64,000 bases of DNA from Impatiens glandulifera (Eukaryota; Streptophyta; Magnoliopsida; Ericales; Balsaminaceae), in contig NW_025919560.1 of assembly GCF_907164915.1 (NCBI RefSeq), positions 62,001 through 126,000 of the forward strand, read 5' to 3'. Positions 23,410-34,920 of the stretch are shown piece by piece. The translations under genes were made by a program, and so were the position numbers. Under the pieces are notes generated by a model, which was not told the DNA's origin, searched no databases, and worked only from the letters and a program-made list of their open reading frames with translations. Within the stretch, counting starts at the first letter, position 1. The number at the start of each line of letters is the position of its first letter.

Positions 23410-23667
23410 TTAGTGACCACAACATTTCTGGCATATTTTGGGCGTCTCAGTTATGTCATAAAAACAACAATCATTTGGGCATTTTGGGTCTGGACAATCT
23501 AAAAAATCAAATAAAATAATTAATAAACATTTTTACAAAATAGACAATACTAATTTTATTCAATCATACAAAGGAGCGCGATTTGGCACAATATCAATAA
23601 TGAGTGTGTGAGTCAATAGAACTAACACACAAATCAACAAATAAGTAGATGATTTCATGATGGTCAT
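23410..23667 (-). CDS. Cysteine-rich secreted peptide gene, two exons (possibly broken)
   Basis: On the minus strand, exon 1 starts at 23667 (MTIMKSSTYLLICVLVLLTH, a clear signal peptide) and ends near 23570. Exon 2 (23498-23410) follows TTTTTTAG and reads CPDPKCPNDCCFY, then TETPKICQKCCGH and stop, with seven cysteines in 28 residues. A related locus lies at 25795-26165. The product would be a secreted peptide of about 60 residues, of the type seen in plant defence or protease-inhibitor families; I do not recognise the exact family. The only obvious donor (TT|GTATGA) gives the wrong phase for exon 2, so either another donor is used or the gene is decaying. Exon limits are inferred. Confidence 0.5.
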
Positions 23668-23785
23668 GATGTTAAAATCGGTAAAGAAGAATTAAGAATT
23701 TATGGATTGTTCATTATTTCACAACTAAAAACACATATTTATAGCTAAAAAATTACAATGCAATCAATGTCCAAGCCATTAACCG

Positions 23786-24055
23786 TGCAGGCCCTATTTG
23801 ATAAAAACATAGAAAAAATTAGTTTTAAAATTTAAATACTAATATATCTTTAGAGTTTGAAAAGATGTGGTTTAGGTGAGAAAAGAGTGACTTAGAGATG
23901 ATAGAGTGGTGGGCCCATTTTATTTAATAAATATATATATTAAATTTAATTAGATGATAGTTTTGATATTAGATGGTTGATATAATGTTTTAATTTTTGG
24001 ATAAAAACTGAATTTATTCCAATAACTTATTTGGAAAACAAACCCTAAAAGACAA
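23786..24055. mobile_element. Possible MITE
   Basis: GGCCCTATTTGATAAAAACA on the left faces CTTATTTGGAAAACAAACCC on the right. These resemble the degenerate inverted ends of common plant MITEs. The interior is AT-rich and non-coding. No clear target duplication was found, so this is tentative. Confidence 0.3.
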
Positions 24056-24059
24056 AGTT

Positions 24060-24840
24060 TAGAACCATCTAATCAAAAGGTATATGTCTTGACTTTCCTA
24101 TGACACCAATCATGACCCATGGTTTGACAAAAGTCATTCTGTGACCACTTGGCTTTGACTTACATCGAAGATTGGTGAACTTGTAGACCACCTTGTTATT
24201 TGGTTTTGCTACCAAAGTTCAAAGTTAGAGCAGTATCTTTCAATTTGCACCGGTCTCAGCCCATCACTCAACCTGAGTTCGACTATCTCAACCGAACGAG
24301 CTTAAAAGTGGATGGAATTTCAAATGGATCTAGTTTGAGTTATACTAAATTATTTTTGGTGAATCAAAAGTCAAATGAAAGGAGGGTAATGGACCTTCGA
24401 ATAGACCCAACCCTAGCCCAAGCCATTAACCGTGCAGGCCCTATTTTGCTCGCTAACTTGGAGCTCAAGTTGGGAGTAAAGGTCATAACTACCCCCACAC
24501 TTTCGCCGACTCATTCTTCGAAAGGCACGCGGTCGGAACCCCTGCTTGGGAGCTTACGGTTTCATATTCTATTTTGGATCGAAAATCTTCGCGAGAGGGC
24601 CCATTCATTTCGAAAATCGAGCGTGGGGCTTGTAGACGACCCAAACCACACACATGCCAACCAACGCCACTAAGCCAACTAACCTCCTTGGTTGGTTTTC
24701 ATCCGAGTGAAGTCTTAACCCGAGCCACTCAAGTCTCAAGATGCTGCCTAAACCTAAATCAGTCCTCAAAACTTATGAGATTATTCAATTTAATTTTGGC
24801 TACAAACTTTGAGAAGTATTTAAATCGATCCTAAATAATT
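24060..24840 (+). other. Unclassified block, less AT-rich than its surroundings
   Basis: It is clearly richer in G+C than its flanks and open on the plus strand from 24200 to 24673, but the translation (FDYLNRTSLKVDGIS...) has no motif I recognise. It may be a retrotransposon or LTR remnant. The phrase CAAGCCATTAACCGTGCAGG at 24420 also occurs at 23771. Confidence 0.4.
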
Positions 24841-25790
24841 TTCTATAAAATGATTTAAGACAATATTCTTAACCAAAAATAAAAATTTCACAATTTTTAA
24901 GGCATTTTAGAATAACTCTCTTTAACTTCAAAAATCACATGAAAAATTCTTACATGTTCTTAAAATTATTCTTAACCAAATAATTTTTTCACAAGTTTTA
25001 GGAGATGATTGAATAATTCTCAATCTTTGTGATATCATAACTTAGCTTTACAACTTAAAAAAAAAAAAAATCATATTTTCTTCTAATATTTTTCTTGGCA
25101 ATTTCAGGCAAACAAATCCTTATTTGAGCAAATTCGGTTTTCACGTCTCGTTTAATGTTCTCTCATTCATTAAACTCTCGTCTATCACTTTTATTATTTA
25201 ATCTCGTCTAATACTATGAATATCATATGAACTCATTTTTAGACACATGTTACGCTTTTATTATTCAACCTCGTCTAATATTATGAATATCATGAACTCA
25301 TTTTTAGACGCAGGTTACGCACCATAGACGAACAAATTCAAGTTTTGAACCCAAACAAGTGTAACAATATTTCATGTGTTTTGAATGGCCAAATGTTTCA
25401 AAGTAGAGACCGTTTAAACGGACATGTGGACCATAGTACCAAGACAATTTTCCACGCATCACTAAACAAGGCATCCTTAAAACAAAATCTTTGAATTTAT
25501 TTATTAATTTATAAACAAATTAGGTAGCGACTCTTAATTAAGCTAACTATGTCACTTTTGTTTGAATTAAGATATTTATTTTCGTTTATTTTGAAATTTC
25601 CGTAATAATATAGAATCATAAATAGTAACACTTTTTAAATAGAAAAAAAATATGATAGCATAATATAGAAATTTTAAAAAATAAACAAAACAAAAAATCA
25701 GTTATAGAAAAGTATATTAAGTTTCTTCATTCATAATTTAAACGAAAGTGGAATTATTCACAATAACTAGGGTAAAACATATACATAATC
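24841..25790. other. Intergenic DNA with a short internal duplication
   Basis: TATTATTTAATCTCGTCTAAT..GAATATCAT.GAACTCATTTTTAGAC occurs twice (about 25188 and 25258). GGTAGCGACTCTTAATTAAG at 25513 resembles a phrase common in plant Ty3/gypsy elements. No gene is seen. Confidence 0.45.
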
Positions 25791-25794
25791 TTAA

Positions 25795-26165
25795 TGTGGA
25801 AATGTATCTTAATATTTCATGTAGATTCTTGGCATCTCTCTTATGTCACAAAAACAACAATTAGGTGGGCATTTTGGATCTAGACAATCTCTTAAATCAA
25901 ATGATACAATCAATAAACATCTTTACAAAAATGGACAACAATAATTTACTCAATCATTCAATTTTATTTTAGTAAAAACACTTGAACAACTTTGAGAATA
26001 AAACCATAAATTCAATTTTTTTTTTCTACATAACCAAGATCTCACCTAGTATCAATCAATATATGGAGTGCAATTTGGCACATTATCAATAATGAGTGAG
26101 TCAATAGAACTTACACACAAATCAAATAAGAAGTAAATAATTTCATTACAGTAATAATGTTGAGA
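25795..26165 (-). pseudogene. Paralogue relic of the cysteine-rich secreted peptide gene
   Basis: Exon 2 (about 25885-25795) reads DCLDPKCPPNCCFCDIREMP and then loses the ICQKCC ending. Exon 1 starts near 26145 with MKLFTSYLICV, followed by TAA, so the signal peptide is interrupted. Relative to the copy at 23667 it also has a 4-bp deletion in exon 1 (ACTCACTCATT against ACTCACACACTCATT). The acceptor TTTAAG|AGATTG sits two bases upstream compared with the other copy and would keep frame. The pair probably arose by local duplication about 2.4 kb apart; this copy is dead. Confidence 0.6.
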
Positions 26166-26169
26166 GCAA

Positions 26170-26570
26170 TAGAAAAAAACTAAGAACAAATTATTATTTC
26201 ATCAATAAAAACACATTTATAGTTAAAAAAAAATACAATGCAATCCAATCACATTATTCTTTATTTTGATTTAATATTATTATTGTTTCCTTGTCTTATT
26301 TTCTTATTATTTATCATTTAATATATTCTAAACCTACCTTACAATATATTTAATGAATATGTTTATATAAGTTACTATATATATAATATCAATTATAATA
26401 AGGATATAAATATATAGTAATATCAATTCTAATAAAATTCGTGTGAATCATAAATATATTTATTTTAAAATTTATATAAATAAATAAAAAATACAAAGGT
26501 TCTGAAAATGGTTGGGGACATCAACCCAATTTTTTTTGGTGAATTCTTTAATTTGATTTAAAGTGATGCA
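26170..26570. other. AT-rich intergenic DNA
   Basis: Nothing recognised in this stretch, which separates the peptide relic from the inverted-duplication arm. Confidence 0.5.
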
Positions 26571-26660
26571 TGTTTCATAAACATAGCTCCAGTTTAGCTG
26601 AAAATGACCTTTCTAAATTGAAGAGGATAGGCCTAAACTGCAAATACATTGATCATAACA
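26571..26660 (-). repeat. Satellite-core-like segment at the inner end of the right arm
   Basis: AAAGTGATGCATGTTTCATAA, then CAGTTTAGCTGAAAATGACC, then AGGCCTAAACTGCAAATACA closely matches the core of the satellite unit (for example 4815-4915 and 53215-53300). It lies downstream of peptide-exon copy D' on the minus strand, in the same relation as 34921-34980 to the gene at 35241-35600. Confidence 0.8.
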
Positions 26661-27074
26661 AAGAATCCCACTATTTAATGTTATCAAATTTTAAAAGATA
26701 GATGCTTTGTTTTGATAAAACATGCATCACTTCAGTGGGACTATGTATTAATAAGAGTGTTATGCCAATTTTCAGAAATATATAAAGATAAAAGAGATTT
26801 TTTAGTTACTATCTAAATCAATAGTTGGAATTTGATGTTTTTATGCCACAATGGTAAAACACAGTCTCACCATAGTGACCTGACAACTTAATTCCATAAA
26901 ATTTATTAAATTGTAACTAAAGTATATATTCACTTCCATTTCATATTTCTCTAAAAATTAGCATAGAGAACTCACATTAATACACAGTCTCACTGAAATG
27001 ATACATATTTCATAAAAACATAACACTGATACATTGATCATAACAAAGAATCCTATCTAATTAATGTTATCAAA

Positions 27075-27200
27075 TTATAAGGTTTCTATATAATTTACCC
27101 GAGCTTAGACTTCAAAGGATAGTCTATGCAGGGCTTGCGGTTCACCAACATATTAATTCCAGTGTAAATCTGAACATTGATCATTCTTAGAGGATAATAT
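27075..27200 (-). pseudogene. Second-exon fragment of the His-rich peptide gene family (copy D')
   Basis: Inverted copy of 14965-15090, reading GTGAACCGCAAGCCCTGC on the minus strand, so the first cysteine codon (TGC) has become CGC. Followed by the G|GTAAAT donor-like site and, 440 bp downstream, by the satellite-core-like segment at 26571-26660. Confidence 0.5.
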
Positions 27201-27401
27201 AACCTATATTAATTAATGGGGGCAAATTATCATTGTCTAATTTCAGCCTTTAAATTATTTTAAAAAAAAATCTTCTCTCAAACTTTTAGAAAGGGTTATC
27301 AATGACCATGCATTTCTGTCAATTTTTTCTTATTGTCTCTAACCAAAAGCCTCAAACTATCCTAATCATTGACTTTTCTTCTTGCTTTCTTGGTTCTACA
27401 T

Positions 27402-27735
27402 GGCTGAACCACACAACAATCGTCCCATGTACAGAAAAAGGAAAAGTTCTAACCCAAAGAAACTATAAAAGTGAGTAGATGATATGTTTGGACTGGATGT
27501 GATGAAATTGATTAAGTAAGAAACACTCACTTTAGCAAATGAAATGGAAAACCAACCAATGATGTTTGGAATGGCTGCAATCATCAAAGACTGCAAACAA
27601 TCATTCAATAAGAATATGAACAGAAATGATATTGTTTAAGCTAAGTTATGTAATATTACCCCTTTTTGCCCGATGTATTCAGAAATCTGACCGATGAGTC
27701 GTTGACGATTGTACCAACCATTGCTCTCACATTGC
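27402..27735 (-). pseudogene. ERD6-like sugar transporter fragment, right copy
   Basis: Exon B (27590-27531) again gives SLMIAAIPNIIGWFSISFAK and exon C (about 27460-27402) gives FLFLYMGRLL. In exon A (about 27735-27662) a Gly codon has become AGA, and the extra bases AACGACTC after ACAATCGTC shift the frame compared with the left copy. It corresponds to residues around the second and third membrane helices of plant ERD6-like transporters. It is non-functional, and upstream and downstream transporter exons are not apparent. Confidence 0.8.
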
Positions 27736-28497
27736 ATATAGAACCAAACCATGAGAGCTAAGGCAATAAAGTTTAGTCAGTTCGGCGTGGAAAGAGTAAT
27801 GAATTCATATGGAATCGAATTTTTGAGAATCTCAAACCTTAAGTGCGTGAAAAATAGAACTAGCTTAGGTTCATACAATATGACTTTCTCGTTTAGGAAT
27901 GATGAAAGAAAGGAGGTTGAGAAAAGTAACTCACGGTGAAGCCGAACTTGATTGGACCCATTCGGTACCAGTTTTAAATTTATTAAATAAATGCGTTTTG
28001 TCTTATAAATTCTATGTTCAAATAGCACACTATTGTGTGTGGCCTCATTATTATATTTTTTTATTTAATCGAAATCATCGATCATAGTCTCATATTAATT
28101 GATTACAAGTCTATCCAAGAACCTAAACATGCTTCTACAATGTTTTTATTCAAAGTAAATACAAATTATGCATCTAATAAGTGTCCAAAACAGAAATAAA
28201 TAAAATAAAAAATTAAGTTACCTTTCACAAATGAAATTTGAAAGATAAAACCTGAAAAATGCACATAAACAAGTTAGAAACTAGAAATAAATTAAATCTG
28301 GATTTAATAAAAAAAAAAATAAGAGAAGTCTCTTGCAGAAGGCCACAGGCCAAACCGGTAACAGGTTCAGTCAAAAGGCAATCGAAGAAGATCACACTCA
28401 CCTGGCCAGATCAGATCATTCCAGATCTTTCTTCGAACCAAACAGAAAAAGGCAGAAATGAAGATGTCCAGACGAAAGAGATGAAGTCTCACCATTG

Positions 28498-29090
28498 GCG
28501 GTAACCTCCTGCAAATTTACAAGCACCACTAGTGGTAAGAGAGAGTAGATATAACTTAACAAATGATAGAAAAAACCTAAAAGAAGACCTGAAAATTAAC
28601 ATATGAGGCTTCCAAGGGCTTTCTCAATTCATCCTACTTAATTTCAAGTTCCAAGTCTTCTCGAAACCAGACATTACAACTGTGATCATAATCTTCAACA
28701 AGGGTCTTGAATCTTAATTTGCTAACAGCAAACCAAATCATATGTTTTTCTTTAAATGAAAATGTAACTAAACCAAGCTATTTAGCAGCCATGAATCAAT
28801 TGAAGAAGAATATAGAAGAACCAGACAGATTGGGAATTTATAGAGAGAGAATAGATTTAGGCCACATGACATGAACCGTTAAAAAATCTGAGAGTTATAA
28901 AGTAGGTTCCTATATCCTCAGAAGAGAAAACAGGGCTGTCCGTAAGAGTTGGTGAAGAAGATGACCAACCAACATAAATAAATGGAGGAATAAATGGAGG
29001 AAGAGAGAAGAGATTAATTAAGTTAGGGTATTTTTGATAAAAAAAATTGTTAAAAATTAAATAAAGTCACATATACAAATATTGCTACTT
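28498..29090. other. Possible 5' region of a minus-strand gene, now without a recognisable coding start
   Basis: The minus strand around 28870-28790 has a TATA-like CTCTATAAATTCCC followed by an untranslated-leader-like stretch and ATGGCTGCTAAATAG, which stops after four codons. Possible exon borders (TTTGCAG|GAGGTTACC near 28508) lead into the inverted-duplication arm. I cannot assign a product. Confidence 0.3.
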
Positions 29091-29099
29091 CAGACGGAG

Positions 29100-29715
29100 T
29101 CTGAAGTACGCGAGTAAACGTCGTCTAACTCCTTTAGTCGTGGTCTAAGGAGTACGCGCGTAGACGTTGTCTAACTCCTTTAGATGCGGTGGAGTACGTG
29201 AATAGACGTCGTCTAACTCCTTTAGACGTGGTCTAAGGAGTGCGCGCAGTTAGACGTTGTCCAAGTCACTTAGACGCGGTCTGAAGAGGAAGCACAGTTA
29301 GACGTCGTCTAAAGCCTCTTAGACGCGGTTAGAAGAGGAAGCGCAGTTAGACGTCGTCTAAAACCTTCTTAGACGCGGTCTAAAGAAGAAGCGCATTTAG
29401 ACGTCGTTTAAAGCCTCTTAGATGTGGTCTGAAGAGGAAGCAGAGATATACGTCGTCTAAGCTTTTTAGACGCGGTCCAAAGAAAAAGCGTAATTAGACG
29501 TTGTCTAAGCTTCTTAGACACGGTCTAAAGAAGAAACGCAGTTAGACGTCGTCTAAGCCTCTTAGACGCGGTCTGAAGAGGAAGCGTAGTTAGACATCGT
29601 CTAATGCCTCTTAGGCGCGGTCTGAAGAGGAAGCGCAATTAGACGTCGTCTAAAGACTTTTAGACGCGGTCTAAAGAAGGAGTGCAAGTAGACGTTGTCT
29701 AACTTGATTAGACGT
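29100..29715 (+). repeat. 49-bp minisatellite, 13 copies
   Basis: Copies of TTAGACGTCGTCTAA start near 29114, 29162, 29203, 29252, 29300, 29349, 29398, 29450, 29496, 29545, 29592, 29641 and 29690, so the period is 41-52 bp, mostly 48-49. About 24 bp after each lies TTAGACGCGGTCTAA or a variant. Both are interrupted palindromes of the form TTAGAC-N3-GTCTAA. CpG and G+C are much higher than in the flanks. Copies at the left end are more diverged. Confidence 0.95.
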
Positions 29716-30591
29716 TCGAAAGAGCATCTAACTACGTAACTCAGTTCATCTACAATTACCGTTTTCAACAATCTGACAGCTCAACTCTAACAACGAATGA
29801 ACAACTGCCACGTACTCCAATATTCAAATTGTCCACGTTGTATCTCTCCAGTACAAGACAATATCAGAGGATATTCGGCGCACTACTTGTCTGGTACGGC
29901 CACGATCCCAATGCTCAGTCTGATGTACCTTTGTACTATTGGCAGCCGTCCAACGGAAAAAGGACACGTGTCATAGTAGAAGATTCGACCATTGGTGTAT
30001 TTCAAGTATAAATAGAAGCTCAAGGACAACGGACGAAGAGGTAGTGACTCTAACTCCAAGAAACTGGTTTTACAAGTTTCTTAAGCTCTCTCTCTTTGAT
30101 TATCCAATCTCTCAAGCTCAAGCACGAATTACTCACTGTCTGTTTGTGTGATCATTTTGTAATTCATTCACTGTTATTTCTGTGTGAAATCTCAGTGTTT
30201 TAAGTTGAACAGAGGTTGTTCTATTCAATAGAGAGTTAGTTAGGAGTTCAGAACAGGCGGTCAATTAAGTCTTGGATTTCTGACTGGGTTTGTGTAGACG
30301 CTATACAAATCAAAGTCTTCTAGTGAATATTCTTCATGTTGAGGAAGAAGAGTGACGTAAGAGTTTTATCTCCGAACATTTATAAAATTTCTTGTGTTAT
30401 TTACTTTCTATTTATTGCATTTATCTGTCTGACGCTTCAAATTCAACAAACGGTTTCGCACTTGAACTTGCTCAAGAGTTTGTGAAGATTTGTGAAAAAT
30501 AGAAATAGATTTTAACTATTAACAAATTGAAGTATATAAATTGTTCAAAATAGTCAGAAATCAATCTCTATTGTTAACACCGATCCCGACA
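29716..30591 (+). repeat. LTR-like block, probable solo LTR or LTR fragment
   Basis: The block has a promoter-like TATAAATAG at 30007-30015 and a downstream leader. It ends ATTGTTAACACCGATCCCGACA, which resembles the 3' end of SIRE-type copia LTRs, with terminal CA at 30591. No primer site follows, so a full element is absent. I could not find the TG start or a 5-bp duplication; the start may lie inside or before the minisatellite. Confidence 0.5.
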
Positions 30592-30854
30592 AAAGTAAAG
30601 AAAATTATAATAACCTTAATTAATAAAATTATCACTATAAAAATAAATATATATTCAAAATCTGATTCTAATATAAATTTTAGAGATTTTCTTTATTTAA
30701 GAAAATAAAAACAAAAAAGTAATATGTATTTAATAGATGGTTAAATCCCAAAATTCAATACAATATATGTTTCTATATATTTATTGGAATTATTTATTTA
30801 AAGTTTAATTGAAATTTAGAAACAAATTTAGCTAAATTTCTTTTATTAGAATTG

Positions 30855-30857
<3 letters not shown>

Positions 30858-30951
<94 letters not shown>
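30858..30951. repeat. (TA)n microsatellite, about 94 bp
   Basis: Uninterrupted alternating TA, the longest such run in the window. Shorter runs follow at 36235-36270, 36453-36500, 37221-37253, 37747-37783 and 51101-51150. Confidence 0.97.
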
Positions 30952-30953
<2 letters not shown>

Positions 30954-32106
30954 AATAGTAAATTATGATTATAATAAAATTAAAAAAAAATAATTAGGTG
31001 ATAGTTCAACCTGCTTCCTTAATAAAAATGTGTTTTGTATTTGATTACGTAAATTTTAATAAAATTTTAAAATAAATTTACTCATGGTATAAAAATAATT
31101 TTATCATAATTGATAAATTAGATATATAAATATATATATATATATATATAATATTTATACAATTATATATATAGTAACTTATTGATGTGTAAAATCGTGC
31201 CCCCTTTAATGATTGATACTAGGCAAATTTGATATGTTGAGCACCAAGTATTAAAGGATACACTGATAATATATATGTGTTTGATCAAAATAAACTACTT
31301 TGACAATTAAGTATTGGGTACGCCGATAATGTGTAATTGCTGACCAAACTCATCTAATATGACAATCGGGTATTCATAACACGTTGGTGTAAGCATCATT
31401 TATCTACCAAAATCAATCGTTATAGTATCATGTGTTCTTTTATTTGAAAGAAAATAAATCATTATAACTTAAGAGATGTGTTGTTAGACATCCGAAGAAA
31501 TGTATGATCCCTTAAGACAGAAGAATGAAAAACTAAAAAAGTTGTTTGTAAAGATCTAACTTTTTCTACAATACGTTTTAAACATCACAAGGAAGAGTAG
31601 TTATGAAGGACATGTATACCGAGATTGTGCATTTTTATTATTTATATTTTTAAAATTAAAATAAACCCGAAAAAGTCATGAATCTTTGTGTAATTAATTA
31701 GTGTATATTTGTCAAGCTTAGACACGCGTCTAACTAAACTAAATATTTAATTCAAATTTTGTTCAAAAGAGGTATTAAGTAGACACTAATTTTTGACACC
31801 CAAAAATTAAATAAATGTGACAAATAAATAAAACAAAAATAAAATAAGACAATCTGACCTAGATATAATAAGATAAATTGATACTAAATATATATAAATA
31901 ATAATAATGAAAAATTAGAATAATAAAGAAAAATAATAATATAATAATGAAAATTAAGCTAAAAGTGATCAAGAAAACGCAACGAAAATGCAACTTTAGC
32001 TACAGAACACAGGCTGACGGTGACGATGGAAGGAGCTCAACCAGGCTACCCATTAATCGTGCAGTTGTAAAAAATGAAAAAGAAAAAGAAAAAAAAAGAT
32101 GCAGTT

Positions 32107-32800
32107 GAAGAAGACAAATAATTGGTTGATTTTGGTTTTGTTGACTTTTGATAGTTGACTGATTAGTTCGACTTGGGCTCCATTAGACTAACCGATTCGG
32201 TTCAGGGTTAATGCCCCATTTGTTTCATTAAACTAGCATATTTATAAATTGAACTCCTATGATGATTTTAAGTCGATTTTAATATATGTTTCTCTTTGCT
32301 GTAATCATGTTTGTGAGAATTGATAATTTGTCGATCAACTTTTCTTTTTTGGGATTCAAAGAGATCAGGTTCAACGCTCTCGGCGAAGCTCTGACTTATT
32401 CTACAAGTAAAATGAAGCTTTGTAACTAACTCAGACATGTACTAAATCTAATGCGGAATTCGTTTATGGAATTATAATTCAATTTAAATGAATGAGATGA
32501 GAATTCATGTTTGGCAGAATGTTTGGCCTCAATCCTGGAATTTTGATTTATTATTTGATAATTTTCTGATTCTTGATTTAGTGTGAATTAAAGTAATATT
32601 TGATGTTGAATTAAATTAGAAAGATGAAGTTGATTTGTAAGAAAATGAAATAGAAAGATACAACTGATCGAAGAAGTCGAATTGTTGATTTTGGTTTTAT
32701 TGACTTTTGACTGTTGACTAATGTGGATAGGTCTAGGCTCATGTGCACACTTAGATTGGCTTAGGCCTTATTTGTTTGATTAAATTAGTAAATTAATTAT
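32107..32800 (+). repeat. Direct repeat pair, about 135 bp each
   Basis: 32107-32245 and 32665-32800 share GTTGATTTTGGTTTT.TTGACTTTTGA..GTTGACT, then a GGCTC..TTAGA stretch, then TTTGTTT.ATTAAA. The 420 bp between is single copy. Origin unknown. Confidence 0.7.
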
Positions 32801-33765
32801 TTAAGTTATTTTCGATCTATGGAGGCCTTAATTGTTTATAAAAAAACTGTAAAAAAAACAGAAAACGACTTAGAATAATTTTCTACATTTTATGGAACTC
32901 GAAAATTCTGTCTATGGGCAGTTTGATCATTTGACATCATTTTACCTAACTTGCGGTGTCTATAACTTGTGTAACAGGTTTTAAAAAATATGAGTAAAAT
33001 TTTAAAATAATTCTTGAATTATTTTTAAATTTTATATATACTTATAACCTCAATTTTTAGATAGGTTTCAAACTTTATTTGTCATCTGCACAACAAGTAA
33101 CTTGTCTAAACTGCAATAAATATTTATTTTCTTAAGTCTTAGCCTAGATGCATGCATTTTAGAAATGAAAAAAGCATGTCTATTAAATATTAGACTAGAG
33201 AATAAGTAGAATCTCTTTAGAAAAAATCAAGATTAGGTTTTGAATTTTAATTTAAACTACAGTGTGTAACATGTAATGACAAAACAAAAAATCAAAAAAT
33301 ATTTTAGGGGTAGAGACTTATCAAATTAGATTGTCGTGTGGGCCATAGCGTCGAGACTCATTCCCACACACAACTAAGCACCAAGCGCACCTATTAAGTA
33401 ATTTTTTTTAAATTAGTTAATTGTTCTACCCGAGAACTTACGAGCTCGATAACCTATTAAGTAACGTTTGTTTTTTCATGTCATACCTTTTCATTTATCT
33501 TAAACAAGTTTTATCATTATTAAAATACATGGAACATTTAAAAAAAAAAGATTAAAGAGGAGAATACAAATTACTTGAAATTCAATATTTATAATATTTA
33601 TTTCACTCCAGATTGGCAATGATATGGGTAGAGTAATACTTATCCAATTATATTTATCAGATTTTGAAAAAAATATTAACTTATGGAGAGAGAGTAGACT
33701 TTGCTATAAATATAAAAAGATTCATTAACATGTTTCTTTTCTAATATTATAAAAATGATATATAT

Positions 33766-33796
<31 letters not shown>

Positions 33797-34920
33797 GATA
33801 ATTTAAAGCCGTCTAACGATAACCCGAAACAAACTGAATCGATTGGTGTAATTTTTTTCCGATTTGACCGGGAATCGGAACGAATTGGAGAAAACTCAAA
33901 AGATTTTGATCGGGTTTCAGACGACGGCGGTATTACATCCCTGTATATATCTATTTCCAAACTAAAAAAATGCCATTATTTTTTTTTAATAATAACTGTT
34001 ATAAATAGTTAATATATATATATATATATATATATTTTATTTATTTATTTATTGTAATCATTATTTTTATTTTTTTCAAAAAAAAAAAATACTATCTTCT
34101 CTTATTTAATGTAATAATTATAAGTTTATTTTATCCTTTGAAAAATTATTATTATTCGATGCTTATTTATTTGGACATTTAATATGTTAAAATTATTTTT
34201 TTTTGGAAGGAATCCCTATTTCAGACTCCTTAGGGTTAGATGCATATACAATATTAATTTTGAAAAATATTTCTAGTATTTTGTAAATTTTGTTATAAAA
34301 GTATATAATATTTTAATTTCAAATTTCATACTAAAAATAATAATATATATATATATGTAAGCCTACACGTGCTTGTCCATATTGTCAAAATAATGTTTAG
34401 TTGAAGTTTGAACGTTAAAGTTTAATAATTTTAATATTATAAATATATGTGAGATGACATTAATTAACGGATCTAGGAAGATCAGCCTCAACCAAAAAAA
34501 AGAAAAAAAGAAAAAGAAGGGGTTATTGCATGTGCACCTACTGTCCTAGTGTTCTCCATTATAATAGCCCAAGGACGTACATTGTCAGCCTTATTAAGTT
34601 CTTTCCATTTTTGTTTTGCTTTTATATCGTGGGTAACATCAATTACGTACTATTTCAATCTATATTTACATAAATAAGTTGTATTGATTTATTATATATA
34701 AATATCTACTACCACAACAGAATAGCAAAGATAATTTAAAACCTTGTACGATAAAATAAAAAATTCAATATTTCATTGAATAATTGTCCTTGAGCTACAT
34801 TATAGGTATTACTAATCCCTTAGACTGGGTGGGTCATAAGAAATAACTTAAATTAATATTAACATAACCGAAAGATATAACATAAACTCTAAAACTCATA
34901 AGCTGAATGTCACGTGGACG

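Larger units (their letters stand above)
26648..28497 (-). repeat. Right arm of the large inverted duplication
   Basis: Reverse complement of 12720-15552 without the 900-bp MITE. It shares the sugar-transporter exons, peptide-exon D' and the intron-like segment near 28200-28260. Outside the arm, at 28498, the sequence (GGCGGTAACCTCCTGC) looks like a natural continuation of the gene region, whereas the left arm breaks at an A-run. The right arm may therefore be the older locus. Confidence 0.9.
30592..34915. other. AT-rich intergenic DNA with microsatellites and small duplications
   Basis: It holds (TA)n runs at 30858-30951, 31131-31150, 33758-33796 and 34013-34034, and the direct duplication listed at 32107. 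At 33310-33400 the phrase GGGCCATAGCGTCGAGACTC..CCACACACAACTAAGCACC resembles old gypsy-type sequence. At 33800-33945 a less AT-rich piece ending GGCGGTATTACATCCCTG looks like the end of a hAT-type repeat. No gene is seen. Confidence 0.5.

Noticed and set aside
23410..23498. Potato type II proteinase inhibitor
   Set aside because: The ICxxCC ending is reminiscent, but the spacing of the other cysteines does not fit well enough to assign the family.
24200..24673. 157-codon ORF
   Set aside because: No domain, signal peptide or splice context; the region is merely less AT-rich, so stops are rarer. Listed as an unclassified block.
29100..29715. CRISPR-like regular repeat pattern
   Set aside because: The whole 49-bp unit is repeated with no unique spacers, and the context is a plant genome; it is a minisatellite.
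29829..30151. Two overlapping ORFs of 60-70 codons
   Set aside because: They lie in the LTR-like block around its TATA box and have no protein motif.
33676..34012. ORFs encoding Tyr/Ile repeats
   Set aside because: They are translations of the (TA)n microsatellite and its flank.
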